A DNA stretch of 38,265 bases from Marisediminicola senii (GTDB taxonomy: Bacteria; Actinomycetota; Actinomycetes; Actinomycetales; Microbacteriaceae), in NCBI RefSeq assembly GCF_011057645.1, contig NZ_JAALGE010000029.1:1-38265 (forward strand), read 5' to 3'. The position numbers and the translations under genes are program-made. Position 1 is the first letter of the stretch, and each line of letters opens with the position of its first letter. This document shows, in pieces, positions 15,458 to 24,440 of this stretch. A model generated the notes under the pieces. It saw nothing but the letters and a program-made list of their open reading frames with translations, was not told the origin of the DNA and ran no database searches.

Positions 15458-17130
15458 CCGCCCTGCTCGAGGTGTCGGGCCTATCGGTGCGCTTCGGCGC
15501 CGCCGACCCGGTCGTCGCCGACCTGTCGTTCTCGATCGGCGAGGGCGAGTGCGTCGGCCTGGTCGGCGAATCGGGGTCGGGCAAGAGCGTCACCGCGCGT
15601 TCCCTGCTCGGCCTCGCCGGCGCGGGCTCCCGCGTCGACGCGACCGGACTGCGCTTCGACGACGTCGACCTCCTGCGCATGTCGGCCCGCCGCGCGCAGG
15701 CACTGCGCGGCCGGGACATCGGCTTCATCTCGCAGGGCGCGCTCGTCGCCCTCGACCCGCTGCGTCCGGTCGGCCGCGAGATCGGCGACGCACTGCGCCT
15801 GCACACCAGCATGGGCGCGGGCGAACGCGCCGATCGCGTGCTCGAACTGCTCACCGACGTCGGCGTGCCAGAACCGGCGCTCAGGGCGGGGCAGCGCGCC
15901 GACGAGCTGTCGGGCGGACTGCGCCAGCGCGCCATCATCGCGTCGGCCATCGCGCTGCGCCCGCGGCTGCTCATCGCCGACGAGCCGACGACCGCGCTGG
16001 ATTCCACCGTGCAGGCCGGCATCCTCGACCTCCTCGCGCGGCTGCGCGAGGCGGGAACGGCGATCCTGCTGGTCAGCCACGACCTCGCGGTGATCGAACG
16101 GCTGGCGTCGCGGGTCGTCGTGATGCGTCGGGGGCAGGTGGTCGAGCAGGGTGACACCGCGGCAGTACTGCGGGCGCCGCGGCATCCATACACCCGTCAG
16201 CTCATCGAGGCGATACCCGCCGGCCGGCCCAGGGGCTCCCGGCTGGTCGAAATGAACCGGGTGGATGCCGCGGCGAACGCCACCGCGCAGCCCCGGGCAA
16301 CGTCACCGTCGACCGCGGCACCCGCGCCAGGCACCGCACCCGCGACCGGCACCGCCCCCGCGACCGCGCCCGCGCTGATCCGCGCCGATGGCCTCACTCG
16401 CCGGTTCGGCGACCGGCTCGCGGTCGACGACGTGTCGTTCACCCTGCGCCGGGGCCAGACGCTCGGCGTGGTCGGCGAATCCGGGTCGGGCAAGACCACG
16501 GTGGCGCGCATCGTGCTGGCCATCGACCGGCCCGACGCAGGCACGGTCATGCTCGACGGCGCCCCGTGGAGCGCGCTGGCCGAGTCGCAGCGCCGCAGCA
16601 GGCGCCCCCGCATCGGCGCGATCTACCAGGACGCGCTGAGTTCGTTCGATCCGCGCTGGACCGTCGGCCGCATCATCGCCGACGCCCTGAGCGGGGGTCG
16701 CTCGGGGTCACCGGGGCCGGAGGTGGCCGAGACGCTCGCCATGGTGGGCCTGCCGGAGAGCGTCATCGCCCGGCGCCCCCGGCTGCTCTCGGGCGGGCAG
16801 CAGCAGCGCGTCGCGATCGCGCGTGCCATCGCCCCGCGGCCCGACGTCATCGTGTGCGACGAACCGGTGTCGAGCCTCGACACCCTCGTCCAGGCGCAGG
16901 TGCTCGACCTGCTCGACGAGCTGCAGCGGTCGCTCGGCATCGCCTACCTGTTCATCTCCCACGACCTCGGCGTCGTGCGCCACATGAGCGACGACGTGCT
17001 GGTGATGCGGCACGGGCGGGTGCTCGAGCGCGGCCCGGTCGAGGCGGTGTTCTCGCAGCCGCAGCATCCATATACCCGGGAGCTCATCGCCGCTGCCCGC
17101 GGCGCCGCCACCCCGCGCGCGTCAGGATGA
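15454..17130 (+). CDS. Fused double ABC ATPase (DppD-DppF type) of the importer
   Basis: 558 residues containing two complete nucleotide-binding domains in one chain. Domain 1: Walker A GESGSGKS near 38-45, signature LSGGLRQRA, Walker B LLIADEPTTALD, and H-loop SHDLAVIERL. Domain 2: Walker A GESGSGKTT near 341-348, signature LSGGQQQRVAIA, Walker B VIVCDEPVSSLD, and SHDLGVVRHM. An Ala/Thr/Pro-rich linker (about 275-308) joins them. Both halves keep the oligopeptide-family HPYTRxLI element near their ends. Most Dpp systems encode these as two genes. Start GTG 15454 with AGGAGC upstream (15440-15445). Confidence 0.95.
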   Translation: MTALLEVSGLSVRFGAADPVVADLSFSIGEGECVGLVGESGSGKSVTARSLLGLAGAGSRVDATGLRFDDVDLLRMSARRAQALRGRDIGFISQGALVALDPLRPVGREIGDALRLHTSMGAGERADRVLELLTDVGVPEPALRAGQRADELSGGLRQRAIIASAIALRPRLLIADEPTTALDSTVQAGILDLLARLREAGTAILLVSHDLAVIERLASRVVVMRRGQVVEQGDTAAVLRAPRHPYTRQLIEAIPAGRPRGSRLVEMNRVDAAANATAQPRATSPSTAAPAPGTAPATGTAPATAPALIRADGLTRRFGDRLAVDDVSFTLRRGQTLGVVGESGSGKTTVARIVLAIDRPDAGTVMLDGAPWSALAESQRRSRRPRIGAIYQDALSSFDPRWTVGRIIADALSGGRSGSPGPEVAETLAMVGLPESVIARRPRLLSGGQQQRVAIARAIAPRPDVIVCDEPVSSLDTLVQAQVLDLLDELQRSLGIAYLFISHDLGVVRHMSDDVLVMRHGRVLERGPVEAVFSQPQHPYTRELIAAARGAATPRASG

Positions 17131-17144
17131 TTGCCACCGCCGCC

Positions 17145-17150
17145 TAGGCT
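17145..17150 (+). promoter_or_regulatory. -10 element TAGGCT for the 17184 gene
   Basis: A TAGGCT hexamer typical of this genome. The predicted start of transcription near 17157 leaves a 27-base leader with GGAGG (17172-17176 region) before the ATG. Confidence 0.4.
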
Positions 17151-17183
17151 TGCACGAACGGCAAGATTCCAGCGGAGGCACGA

Positions 17184-18056
17184 ATGAGCGACGACACCCC
17201 CACCGAAAGACACCCGGCACAGGGCGCGAACGGTGACGGTAGCGGCGCTGACGGTACCGCCGCCGACGATGCCACCAGGGCCATGCCCACGCCGAACGGC
17301 AACGACACCCCCACCGAACTCGTCGACCAGGTGCCGGACGCACAGACCGGTGACGACATGCCCACCGCACGCCTGGTCTACTCGGGTGTCGCACCCGCTG
17401 CGCCGGTGGGGTCGGATGCCCCGACCCAGGCGTATGTTCCGTACACGCCACCCCGGGCCCCCGAACCCGCTGCCGCGACTCCCCCGCCGCCGCCGATCCC
17501 CGAGGAGCCCACGTCGCACCGCCGGTTGCGCGTCGCCGCGATCGTCGTCGGAACCCTGATCGCCGCCGCCATCATCGTGCTCGTGCTGGTCTTCACCACC
17601 CGCGACGACGAGACCGTCGCCGCCCCCGAGGCATCGGCGACGCCGACCCCCACGGCGGAGGCCCCCGCGGAGCCGGCGCCCGCCGAGACCCCCGCCGCGA
17701 CGCCGACGCCGACCCCGTCGGAGACCCCCACCCCCACTCCGACGCCGTCGCCGATCGCGGGCGCCACCTTCACGAGCTTCGCGCCCGAGGACAACTCCGT
17801 CGTGGAGTGCCCAGACGAGGAGTCGTCGGTTCCGCTGTTCTTCGAGTGGGCCAGCGACGGCGCAGCGGAGGCCTGGATCGGCGCGGCCACGGACGACGCC
17901 CAGGCGGAGCCCATTGCCGAGGTCGACCCGAACGGCAGCTACGACGGCCTGGTATTCGACTGCTCGCTGGTGACCGAGGACTTCACCGTGACCCTCGACA
18001 ACGGGGCGGGAACCGTCACCCACGCCACCGTGACCCTCGTCCGCCAGGTGCCGTGA
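17184..18056 (+). CDS. Single-pass membrane protein with Asp-x-Pro-Thr repeats and an extracellular two-Cys domain
   Basis: 290 residues, family not recognised. The N-terminal ~115 residues should be cytoplasmic and contain four DxPT elements (Thr at about 7, 44, 61 and 81: DTPTE, DTPTE, DMPTA, DAPTQ). A basic patch HRRLRV and TM at about 117-137 follow. Outside lie a Pro/Thr/Ala linker (about 148-193, [16 protein letters not shown]) and a small domain of about 95 residues with two cysteines ([14 protein letters not shown]) that looks Ig-like. The repeats resemble Thr-phosphorylation or FHA-binding motifs; that is inference. The TM and flanks ([15 protein letters not shown]) closely match the next gene's TM, so the two are related. 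GGAGG precedes the ATG. Confidence 0.75.
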   Translation: MSDDTPTERHPAQGANGDGSGADGTAADDATRAMPTPNGNDTPTELVDQVPDAQTGDDMPTARLVYSGVAPAAPVGSDAPTQAYVPYTPPRAPEPAAATPPPPPIPEEPTSHRRLRVAAIVVGTLIAAAIIVLVLVFTTRDDETVAAPEASATPTPTAEAPAEPAPAETPAATPTPTPSETPTPTPTPSPIAGATFTSFAPEDNSVVECPDEESSVPLFFEWASDGAAEAWIGAATDDAQAEPIAEVDPNGSYDGLVFDCSLVTEDFTVTLDNGAGTVTHATVTLVRQVP

Positions 18057-18120
18057 CCCCGCGAGGCGACACGGCACGCCGTTCCGGGGCGGTCTGGCCG
18101 GGTATGCGGGCCCAGCCGGG

Positions 18121-18126
18121 GATACT
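18121..18126 (+). promoter_or_regulatory. Leaderless-type promoter (-10 GATACT, six bases, ATG)
   Basis: GATACT is followed by exactly six bases (GGAGAC) and the ATG at 18133, the same geometry seen at five to six other genes here. Transcription would start on or next to the A of ATG. GGAG in the six bases could still serve as a ribosome site if transcription starts further upstream. Confidence 0.4.
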
Positions 18127-18132
18127 GGAGAC

Positions 18133-19587
18133 ATGGTGAGCGGAGATACCCCGAACGACGAGTCCGGATCCGCGGGCGGCGACCGAGACCACGAGGCACC
18201 GAACGACACCGAACTGCCAGCCGACTCCGGTGACTCCGGTGACTCCGGCGGCTCTGACCGTTCCGGCGACTCCGACCTGCCGGGCGAGGTGCCCCCGAAC
18301 CTGCCGTCGGACGACGACAGCTGGATGGAGATCTTCGCCGCTGCAAGGGAACGGCGCCCGGTCGACCCCGACGAGCCCGTCGACGGCACCGCCCCGCTGA
18401 ACTCGGTCACCCCGGCCGACCGCACCGCAGCCGACCGCACCGCGCCCAGCGACCGCACCGCGCCGATCGACCGAGCCGTGCCCGTCGACCGCCCGGTCGA
18501 CCCGACCGCACCGGTCGACCGCATCGCTCCCGTCGACTGGAACGACCTCACCGGGCGCAGGCCCGTCGACCCGACCGCGCCGATCGCATTCACCGGGGCC
18601 GCCGCTGGCGCTACAGCTGCCGCTGACGCTGATGCCAACGTGCCCAGCGTGCCCACCGACGCCTCCGACGCCACCGACGCAGACAGTCCCACCGAGGCGA
18701 TCGGCTCCACGCCCCCTGCCGCGGCCGTGCCGCCCGCCGACCCCGCCCTGCCGGGACTGGGCGCCGCAGACGCTGGCGCCGCCACCGAGATCATGCCGCT
18801 GCGCGGCTTCAGCCAGGCCAACACCCTCGGCGTGAGCGGAACCGACCCGTTCACCGACCGCTACGACCACCTCGCCGACACCACGGGCACCGCCGGCATC
18901 GCCGGGGTAGCGGGTGCTGCCGGGGCCGCCGGGGTGCTCGGCGCCGGTGCGGTCGGGGCATCCGCCGCCAACGACGCCACCGTGCCGGCACTCCGGGCCT
19001 CCACCTGGAACCCGCCAGCCTGGGACGCCCCCGCCGATGCACCGCTCGTCTCCGAGACCACCGCCGTAACCGAGAACACCGGGGCGAACGCCGTGCCACC
19101 GGAATCCGGGTTGACCCGCGCGCAGCGCATCGCCCTCATCGTCGTCGGCACGGTCCTCGCCCTCGCCGTCGTGGCGTTCATCTTCGTCTTCGCGACCCGC
19201 GACACCGACGACGATTCGACGCCGACCGTTCCAGCACCGGCGCCCAGCTCCTCGCCGAGCGACACACCGGAGCCCTCGACGACCCCGGACCCGACGCCCA
19301 CGCCGACTCCCGAACCCACGCCGGAACCGGAGCCAGAACCAGAACCTGAGCCCGAACCGGAACCCGCACCGACGCAGCAGCCCCAGCCGCAGCCGCAGCC
19401 CGCGCCGACCCCCACTCCCGAGCCTGAACCAGAGCCGGAGCCGACGCCGGAGCCAGAGCCGACGCCCGAACCGACGATCGAACCGACGCCGACGCCGCCC
19501 CCCGCCACTCCCACGCCGGAGGCCACAATTCCGCCGGCTGGAGACACGACAACAACCGATCCTGCTGCGCCAACGCCCGCGAACTAG
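18133..19587 (+). CDS. Large single-pass membrane protein with disordered cytoplasmic region and Pro-Glu/Pro-Thr wall-spanning tail
   Basis: 484 residues, family not recognised. The N-terminal ~325 residues are acidic, low-complexity and probably disordered. They include DSG repeats (about 32-52), a block of imperfect DRTAP/VDPTAP repeats (about 95-155), one DSPTE element, and a Gly/Ala-rich hydrophobic stretch near 255-278. A basic RAQR precedes TM at about 330-352 ([25 protein letters not shown]), very like the TM of the gene upstream. The extracellular tail (about 360-484) is almost entirely Pro, Glu and Thr ([13 protein letters not shown]), typical of wall-spanning spacers, and no globular domain follows. 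It may be a scaffold phosphorylated at Thr; inferred only. Confidence 0.72.
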   Translation: MVSGDTPNDESGSAGGDRDHEAPNDTELPADSGDSGDSGGSDRSGDSDLPGEVPPNLPSDDDSWMEIFAAARERRPVDPDEPVDGTAPLNSVTPADRTAADRTAPSDRTAPIDRAVPVDRPVDPTAPVDRIAPVDWNDLTGRRPVDPTAPIAFTGAAAGATAAADADANVPSVPTDASDATDADSPTEAIGSTPPAAAVPPADPALPGLGAADAGAATEIMPLRGFSQANTLGVSGTDPFTDRYDHLADTTGTAGIAGVAGAAGAAGVLGAGAVGASAANDATVPALRASTWNPPAWDAPADAPLVSETTAVTENTGANAVPPESGLTRAQRIALIVVGTVLALAVVAFIFVFATRDTDDDSTPTVPAPAPSSSPSDTPEPSTTPDPTPTPTPEPTPEPEPEPEPEPEPEPAPTQQPQPQPQPAPTPTPEPEPEPEPTPEPEPTPEPTIEPTPTPPPATPTPEATIPPAGDTTTTDPAAPTPAN

Positions 19588-19606
19588 GGCGCCCGGCAGG
19601 AACGGC

Positions 19607-20044
19607 TCAGGCCAGCGGCGCGTACGGCAGCGCGATGCGCTCCGGGTCCCACCACACCATGGGCACGAACACGCCCTCGATGCGCTCGTCGTAGACCCGG
19701 TCGAGCGGGTTGCCGATGCGCACGCGCAGCCCGACAGCCTCGGCGAGCGCCCAGGCCTGCTCGACGATGCGGGCGGGAGGCCCCACGTGGCGCAGCAGCG
19801 TGCGCTCGATCGGGGCAGACACCATCACCGAATTGCGCAGTGCACCGATGGCCTTGAATGCGCGCGAGTTTACGAGCAGCTGGTCGGCGAGATGAGCGGT
19901 GGATGCGTCGGCGACGAGCTGCTCGGTCGTCGCCGTGAACAGCGGCTGCAGGGTCGTGCGCCCCGAGTACCCCGGATCGCGGCGCAACCCGTGGCGGCCA
20001 GCCCACGCGTCGGTCATGGTGTCCAGCGTCTCGTCAACGGTCAC
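19607..20044 (-). CDS. Conserved-looking hypothetical protein, 145 aa
   Basis: A soluble protein with no signal peptide or TM and no domain I recognise. It is a compact mixed alpha/beta-looking sequence with few low-complexity parts; WWDPERIALPYAPLA closes it. The start is GTG 20044 with GAGAG upstream and a TAGTCT -10 (20077-20072) about 28 bases before it; an ATG at 20018 (MTDAWAG) is the alternative. It is convergent with the upstream membrane protein gene and divergent from the ACR3-like transporter. Codon use matches the neighbours, so it is probably a real gene. Confidence 0.72.
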   Translation of the reverse strand: MTVDETLDTMTDAWAGRHGLRRDPGYSGRTTLQPLFTATTEQLVADASTAHLADQLLVNSRAFKAIGALRNSVMVSAPIERTLLRHVGPPARIVEQAWALAEAVGLRVRIGNPLDRVYDERIEGVFVPMVWWDPERIALPYAPLA

Positions 20045-20089
20045 GGTTCTCTCGTTTCATCGGGGACCTCCAGACTACGCAGCACGGAC

Positions 20090-20165
20090 GACCCGCCCGG
20101 CCCGCCCTGCCCGGTCCTCGCCCGGCCCCGGCCCGCGTGGCCCCGACCCGCCCGGCCCGCCCTGC
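20090..20165. repeat. C-rich spacer with a 21-bp direct repeat
   Basis: The stretch is built of CCCG/GGCC blocks. One 21-base sequence beginning GACCCGCCCGG occurs exactly at 20090-20110 and again at 20145-20165, 55 bases apart. It lies between the divergent genes and could be a slippage product. Confidence 0.6.
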
Positions 20166-20179
20166 ACCTCCGCCATGCC

Positions 20180-20185
20180 TACGCT
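20180..20185 (+). promoter_or_regulatory. Leaderless-type promoter (-10 TACGCT, six bases, ATG)
   Basis: TACGCT at 20180-20185, then GGCCGT, then ATG 20192. No ribosome-binding site is present before the ATG, which supports a leaderless mRNA. Confidence 0.5.
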
Positions 20186-20191
20186 GGCCGT

Positions 20192-21199
20192 ATGACGGGA
20201 ACGGTGCGCGGGGTGATCCGGTGGTGGGAGGCCCACCAGGTCGCGCTGTACCTCGCCGCGATCGCGCTGGGCGCCGTGGTCGGCCTGGCGGCCCCCGCGG
20301 TGGCACCGGCCCTCGAGGCATCGGTCACGCCGGTGCTCGCGGTCCTGCTGTTCGCGACCTTCCTGGCCGTGCCGCTCGGGCAGTTGCGGGCCGCGAGCCG
20401 CGACATCCACTTTCTCTCGACCGTGCTCGTGGTCAACTTCGTGGTGGTGCCCGCGGTGGTGTTCGGCCTCTCCCGGTTCGTCGCCGACGACCGCGCCCTG
20501 CTCATCGGTGTGCTGCTCGTGCTGCTGACGCCGTGCGTCGACTACGTGATCGTGTTCACCGGCCTCGCGGGCGGCGCCCGCGACCGGCTGCTCGCGGCGA
20601 CTCCGCTGCTCATGGTGCTGCAGCTCGTGCTGCTGCCGGCCTACCTCCTGCTGTTCGCGGGAGCCGACGCCGCCGCCGCGATCGAGCCATGGCCGTTCGT
20701 ACAGGCGTTCCTGATGCTCATCGTCGCCCCGCTGGTGGCCGCGGCCGTCGTGCACGCCGTCGCGCGCCGCCACCGGGCGGGCGTTGCCGTCGAGGCGGCA
20801 ATGGCGGGTGCGATGGTGCCCCTCGTCATGCTGACCCTCGTCGTCGTGATCGGATCGCAGGTCGCCGCGGTCGGTGCCGAGGCGGCCGCACTGCTGCGCG
20901 TGGTGCCGCTCTACGTCGGGTTCCTCGCCGTGATGGTCGCGCTCGGTCTCGTCGCCGCCCGGGTCGCCCGGCTCGACCTACCCGCGACCCGTGCCGTGAT
21001 GTTCTCCGGCGCGACCCGCAACTCGCTCGTCGTGCTGCCGCTCGCCCTGGCCATGCCCACCGCGGGCGGCCTGGTGCCATTGGCAGTGGTGACCCAGACC
21101 CTGGTCGAGCTGGTGGGCATGGTGGTGCTGGTGCGGCTCGTGCCGTGGCTCACCCCCGACGCGGCCCGACCGCGCTCGAGCGAGCTGCGCGCCGACTAG
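20192..21199 (+). CDS. ACR3/bile-acid-sodium-symporter (BASS)-like membrane transporter
   Basis: 335 residues, about 10 TM segments. LLTPCVDYVIVFTGLAGG keeps the Cys-containing ACR3-type signature (TPC.D...VFT), and MFSGATRNSLVVLPLALAMP matches the second conserved ACR3/BASS region. Members export arsenite/antimonite or carry organic anions by sodium or proton coupling. The Cys motif favours an ACR3-like role, but no arsR or arsC lies nearby, so the substrate is open. The ATG at 20192 is placed exactly six bases after a TACGCT -10. The stop overlaps the convergent small gene by four bases. Confidence 0.85.
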   Translation: MTGTVRGVIRWWEAHQVALYLAAIALGAVVGLAAPAVAPALEASVTPVLAVLLFATFLAVPLGQLRAASRDIHFLSTVLVVNFVVVPAVVFGLSRFVADDRALLIGVLLVLLTPCVDYVIVFTGLAGGARDRLLAATPLLMVLQLVLLPAYLLLFAGADAAAAIEPWPFVQAFLMLIVAPLVAAAVVHAVARRHRAGVAVEAAMAGAMVPLVMLTLVVVIGSQVAAVGAEAAALLRVVPLYVGFLAVMVALGLVAARVARLDLPATRAVMFSGATRNSLVVLPLALAMPTAGGLVPLAVVTQTLVELVGMVVLVRLVPWLTPDAARPRSSELRAD

Positions 21200-21522
21200 G
21201 CCTGCCGCAGCCGTCCTGGCAGGAACGGCAGCACGGGGGCGACGTACTCGACATCCTCCGGGTACCCGTCGAGGTCGAGCTGCGCTGCCCCGAACCGCCA
21301 CACCCGGTTGAACAGGTAGACGCCGATGCTCGCACCCGCGGCACCGGTGCGGTCGCGGGTGACCTGCCAGGTTCCGGTGCCCCATTGGGCTGGATGCCCC
21401 AAGCCGTCGATCACCACGGTCGGCCGCACGTTCCACCACAGCGCGATGCGCGGCTTGCGCAGCGTGAGGCGCAACCGGTAGCTGTCACCGGACTGCTGCG
21501 CGCTCTCCCCGGGGTCTGGCAT
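21196..21522 (-). CDS. Conserved-looking hypothetical protein, 108 aa
   Basis: A small soluble protein of unknown function. The sequence is beta-rich in appearance (YRLRLTLRKPRIALWWNVRPTVVIDG..WGTGTWQV..ASIGVYLFNRVWRFG) with many aromatic residues, possibly a beta-sandwich or lipid-binding fold. The ATG at 21522 has no Shine-Dalgarno but sits six bases after a TAGGCT -10, so the message is probably leaderless. It overlaps the end of the ACR3-like gene (convergent) by four bases. Confidence 0.72.
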   Translation of the reverse strand: MPDPGESAQQSGDSYRLRLTLRKPRIALWWNVRPTVVIDGLGHPAQWGTGTWQVTRDRTGAAGASIGVYLFNRVWRFGAAQLDLDGYPEDVEYVAPVLPFLPGRLRQA

Positions 21523-21528
21523 GAGGTC

Positions 21529-21534
21529 AGCCTA
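21529..21534 (-). promoter_or_regulatory. Leaderless-type promoter (-10 TAGGCT, six bases, ATG)
   Basis: Minus-strand TAGGCT (21534-21529), GACCTC, then ATG at 21522. Confidence 0.5.
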
Positions 21535-21595
21535 GGACCGCCGCCACCCGCCCGCGCGCAGCGCGCCCCGGCCTACCCGCGAATTGCCCACCCTT

Positions 21596-21601
21596 TAGAC
21601 T
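21596..21601 (+). promoter_or_regulatory. valS promoter -10 (TAGACT)
   Basis: TAGACT within CCCTTTAGACTGGG. Transcription near 21608 would give a leader of about 57 bases before the valS GTG. The leader contains a short GGGG/CCCC-capable hairpin (21602-21616 region) but no T-box core. Confidence 0.4.
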
Positions 21602-21664
21602 GGGGGCGATTACCCCATTCAGGCACCTTGACTCGGTGCCGCACATATCGAACCGGAGCTCCCC

Positions 21665-24337
21665 GTGTCCCCAGCTGAACCCGCCGCCACCGAGCCGACC
21701 CAGACTCCGGTCGTTCCCGAATCCTCCGTCGACTCGCGCATGCCGGACAAGCCCGCGCTCGAGGGCCTCGAGGGCAAGTGGGGCACCGCATGGGAGACCC
21801 GCGGCACCCACCGGTTCGACCGGGATGCGGCGCTCGCGGCCGGCTCCGACTCCGTCTTCTCGATCGACACGCCCCCGCCCACCGCCTCGGGCAGCCTGCA
21901 CATCGGCCACGTCTTCAGCTACACCCACATGGACCTCGCCGCCCGGTTCCACCGCATGCGCGGCCAGCACATCTTCTACCCGATGGGCTGGGACGACAAC
22001 GGCCTGCCCACCGAGCGCCGCGTGCAGAACTACTACGGCGTGCGCTGCGACCCGTCGCTGCCCTACGTCGCCGACTACACCCCGCCGCTCGAGGGCGGCG
22101 AGAATTCCTCCTCGAAGGCGGCCGACCAGCAGCCCATCTCGCGCCGCAACTTCATCGAGCTCTGCGAGCGCCTCACGATCGAGGACGAGAAGCAGTTCGA
22201 AGACGTCTGGCGCACCCTCGGCCTCTCGGTCGACTGGACCCAGAGCTACCGCACCATCGGCGACCACGCCCAGCGCGCCGCCCAGCGCGCGTTCCTGCGC
22301 AACCTCGAGCGCGGAGAGGCCTACCAGGCCCAGGCACCGACGCTGTGGGACATCACCTTCCGCACCGCCGTCGCGCAGGCCGAGCTCGAAGACAAGGAGC
22401 AGCCCGCCGCGTACCACCGGGTCGCGTTCCACCAGCCAGACGGCACGCCCGTGCACATCGAGACCACCCGCCCCGAGCTGCTGCCCGCCTGCGTCGCCCT
22501 CGTCGCGCACCCCGACGACGAGCGCTACCAGCACCTGTTCGGCACCACCGTCACCACGCCGCTGTTCGGCGTCGAGGTGCCCGTGCTCGCCCACCACCTC
22601 GCGCAGAAGGACAAGGGCTCGGGCATCGCCATGATCTGCACCTTCGGCGACGTCACCGACGTCATCTGGTGGCGCGAACTCGACCTCCCGAACCGCACCA
22701 TCATCGGCGCGGACGGGCGCATCGTGCCCGACGCCCCCGATGTGCTGGTGACCGACGCCGCGACATCCGCCTACGCGGAACTGGCGGGCAAGACCGTCTT
22801 CAGCGCCAAGAAGCGCATCGTCGAGCTGCTCGCCGAGAGCGGGGAGCTCGAGGGCGACCCGAAGCCGATCACCCACTCGGTCAAGTTCTTCGAGAAGGGC
22901 GACAAGCCACTCGAGATCATCTCGACCCTGCAGTGGTACATCAGCAACGGCGCACGGGATGCCGCCCTGCGCGACGACCTGCTCGAGCGCGGCCGCGAGA
23001 TCGACTTCACGCCCGGCCACATGCGCGTGCGCTACGAGAACTGGGTCGGCGGACTCACCGGCGACTGGCTCATCTCGCGCCAGCGGTTCTTCGGCGTGCC
23101 GATCCCGGTCTGGTACGCCCTCGACGCCGACGGCAACACCGGCGACGTGATCGTGCCAGACGAGTCGGCGCTGCCCGTCGACCCGTCATCCGACACCGCC
23201 CCCGGCTATGACGAGTCGCAGCGCGGCGTGCCGGGCGGATTCGTCGGCGAGGTCGACATCATGGACACCTGGGCGACCTCGTCCCTCACCCCGCAGATCG
23301 CCGGGGGCTGGGAGAGCGACCCCGAGCTGTTCGACCTGGTGTTCCCCTACTCGCTGCGCAGCCAGGGCCAGGACATCATCCGCACCTGGCTGTTCTCCAC
23401 CGTGCTGCGGTCGCAGCTCGAGCACGGCGTCGCTCCATGGGCCAACGCCAGCATCTCCGGCTTCATCGTCGACCCCGACCGCAAGAAGATGTCGAAGTCG
23501 AAGGGCAATGTCGTGACCCCGGCCGCGATGCTCGAGGCGCACGGCTCCGACGCGGTGCGCTACTGGGCCGCGTCGTCGAGGCTCGGAACGGATGCCGCAT
23601 TCGACCCGCAGAACCCGAAGCAGATCAAGATCGGCCGACGACTGGCGATCAAGGTGCTCAACGCGGCGAAGTTCGTGTACTCGTTCCCGGCCCCCGCCAT
23701 CGAGGGTGACGCCGCGCAGGCGGTGAGCTCCCCGCTCGACGTCGACATGCTCGCCGAGCTCGACCGCGTCGTCGCCGTCGCCACCGAGGCACTCGAGCAG
23801 TACGACCACGCCAAGGCGCTCGAGGCCACGGAGAAGTTCTTCTGGACCTTCTGCGACGACTACCTCGAACTCGTCAAGGAGCGTGCGTACAGCACGGACT
23901 CCCCCGCCGAGCAGGCCTCCGCGGTGACCGCGCTGCGCTCCGCCCTCGACGTGCTGCTGCGCCTGTTCGCGCCGTTCATCCCGTTCGCCACCGAAGAGGT
24001 GTGGTCGTGGACCCACGACGACTCGGTGCACACCGCCGCCTGGCCGACCCCCCGAAGCGGCGCCGCCCCGACCGGACTGCTGCCGGCCGTCGGTGCCGCC
24101 CTCATCGGCATCCGCCGCGCCAAGACAGACGCGAAGGCCTCGCAGAAGGCGCAGGTGCGCTCCGCGACCATCGCGGCGCCCGCCGCCCAGCTCGACCTGC
24201 TGCGCCTCGCCGAGGCTGACCTGCGCGACGTCGGCCGCATCGAGACGCTGCTCTTCGTCGAGGGCGCCGAGCTCAGCGTCACCGGCGTGGAGCTGGCCGA
24301 GGTCGACGAGCCCACGGCTGCGCAGCCCGCGGTGTAG
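21665..24337 (+). CDS. valS: Valine--tRNA ligase
   Basis: 890 residues. Class I synthetase that charges tRNA-Val and edits Thr mischarging. HIGH at 79-82 (PPPTASGSLHIGHVFSYTHMD), GWDDNGLPTERRVQNYYGVRCDPS diagnostic of the ValS type common in actinobacteria, the CP1 editing domain with ETTRPELLPACVALVAHPDDERY, and KMSKS at 608-612 (DPDRKKMSKSKGNVVTP). The anticodon-binding domain extends to about 830, and there is no long C-terminal coiled coil. The start is GTG 21665 with GGAG at 21655-21658. A monocistronic unit seems likely, since a new -10 (24368) follows. Confidence 0.97.
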   Translation: MSPAEPAATEPTQTPVVPESSVDSRMPDKPALEGLEGKWGTAWETRGTHRFDRDAALAAGSDSVFSIDTPPPTASGSLHIGHVFSYTHMDLAARFHRMRGQHIFYPMGWDDNGLPTERRVQNYYGVRCDPSLPYVADYTPPLEGGENSSSKAADQQPISRRNFIELCERLTIEDEKQFEDVWRTLGLSVDWTQSYRTIGDHAQRAAQRAFLRNLERGEAYQAQAPTLWDITFRTAVAQAELEDKEQPAAYHRVAFHQPDGTPVHIETTRPELLPACVALVAHPDDERYQHLFGTTVTTPLFGVEVPVLAHHLAQKDKGSGIAMICTFGDVTDVIWWRELDLPNRTIIGADGRIVPDAPDVLVTDAATSAYAELAGKTVFSAKKRIVELLAESGELEGDPKPITHSVKFFEKGDKPLEIISTLQWYISNGARDAALRDDLLERGREIDFTPGHMRVRYENWVGGLTGDWLISRQRFFGVPIPVWYALDADGNTGDVIVPDESALPVDPSSDTAPGYDESQRGVPGGFVGEVDIMDTWATSSLTPQIAGGWESDPELFDLVFPYSLRSQGQDIIRTWLFSTVLRSQLEHGVAPWANASISGFIVDPDRKKMSKSKGNVVTPAAMLEAHGSDAVRYWAASSRLGTDAAFDPQNPKQIKIGRRLAIKVLNAAKFVYSFPAPAIEGDAAQAVSSPLDVDMLAELDRVVAVATEALEQYDHAKALEATEKFFWTFCDDYLELVKERAYSTDSPAEQASAVTALRSALDVLLRLFAPFIPFATEEVWSWTHDDSVHTAAWPTPRSGAAPTGLLPAVGAALIGIRRAKTDAKASQKAQVRSATIAAPAAQLDLLRLAEADLRDVGRIETLLFVEGAELSVTGVELAEVDEPTAAQPAV

Positions 24338-24367
24338 GCAGGCCTAGCCAGCCCCGGGCGCCCGGAG

Positions 24368-24373
24368 TACAGT
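24368..24373 (+). promoter_or_regulatory. -10 TACAGT directly before the hairpin RNA
   Basis: TACAGT at 24368-24373 is followed by seven bases, after which the first base of the long stem (24381) begins. This spacing fits a transcript that starts with the stem. Confidence 0.4.
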
Positions 24374-24380
24374 GTCGAGC

Positions 24381-24440
24381 GAGGACCTTCGCGTGATCGA
24401 TTGAGGTGCGGTTTCTATCCACCCGATACCGAAGGTCCTC
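24381..24440 (+). ncRNA. Candidate structured RNA: long hairpin downstream of valS
   Basis: GAGGACCTTCG (24381-24391) is exactly complementary to CGAAGGTCCTC (24430-24440), an 11-bp outer stem. Inside it, ATCG/CGAT and GGTG/CACC can continue pairing with internal loops between, to give a 60-base stepped hairpin around the loop CGGTTTCTATC. Further weaker pairings lie between 24441 and 24510. There is no T-run, so it is not a classic terminator, and no tRNA features. It may be a small RNA or the 5' leader of the 82-residue ORF at 24563. I do not recognise it as a named family. Confidence 0.5.

Noticed and set aside
16944-18854. 636-codon open frame on the minus strand across three plus-strand genes
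   Set aside because: It spans the ATPase end and both membrane protein genes antisense, is low-complexity, and lacks any domain; the plus-strand genes have ribosome sites, TM segments and promoters.
21602-21664. T-box or other riboswitch in the valS leader
   Set aside because: The leader is only about 57 bases and has no T-box core sequence; only a short G/C hairpin is present.
24381-24440. Hairpin after valS as a tRNA or as a rho-independent terminator
   Set aside because: No T-loop, D-loop or anticodon arm, and no T-run after the stem. A -10 element directly in front argues for a transcript start rather than an end.
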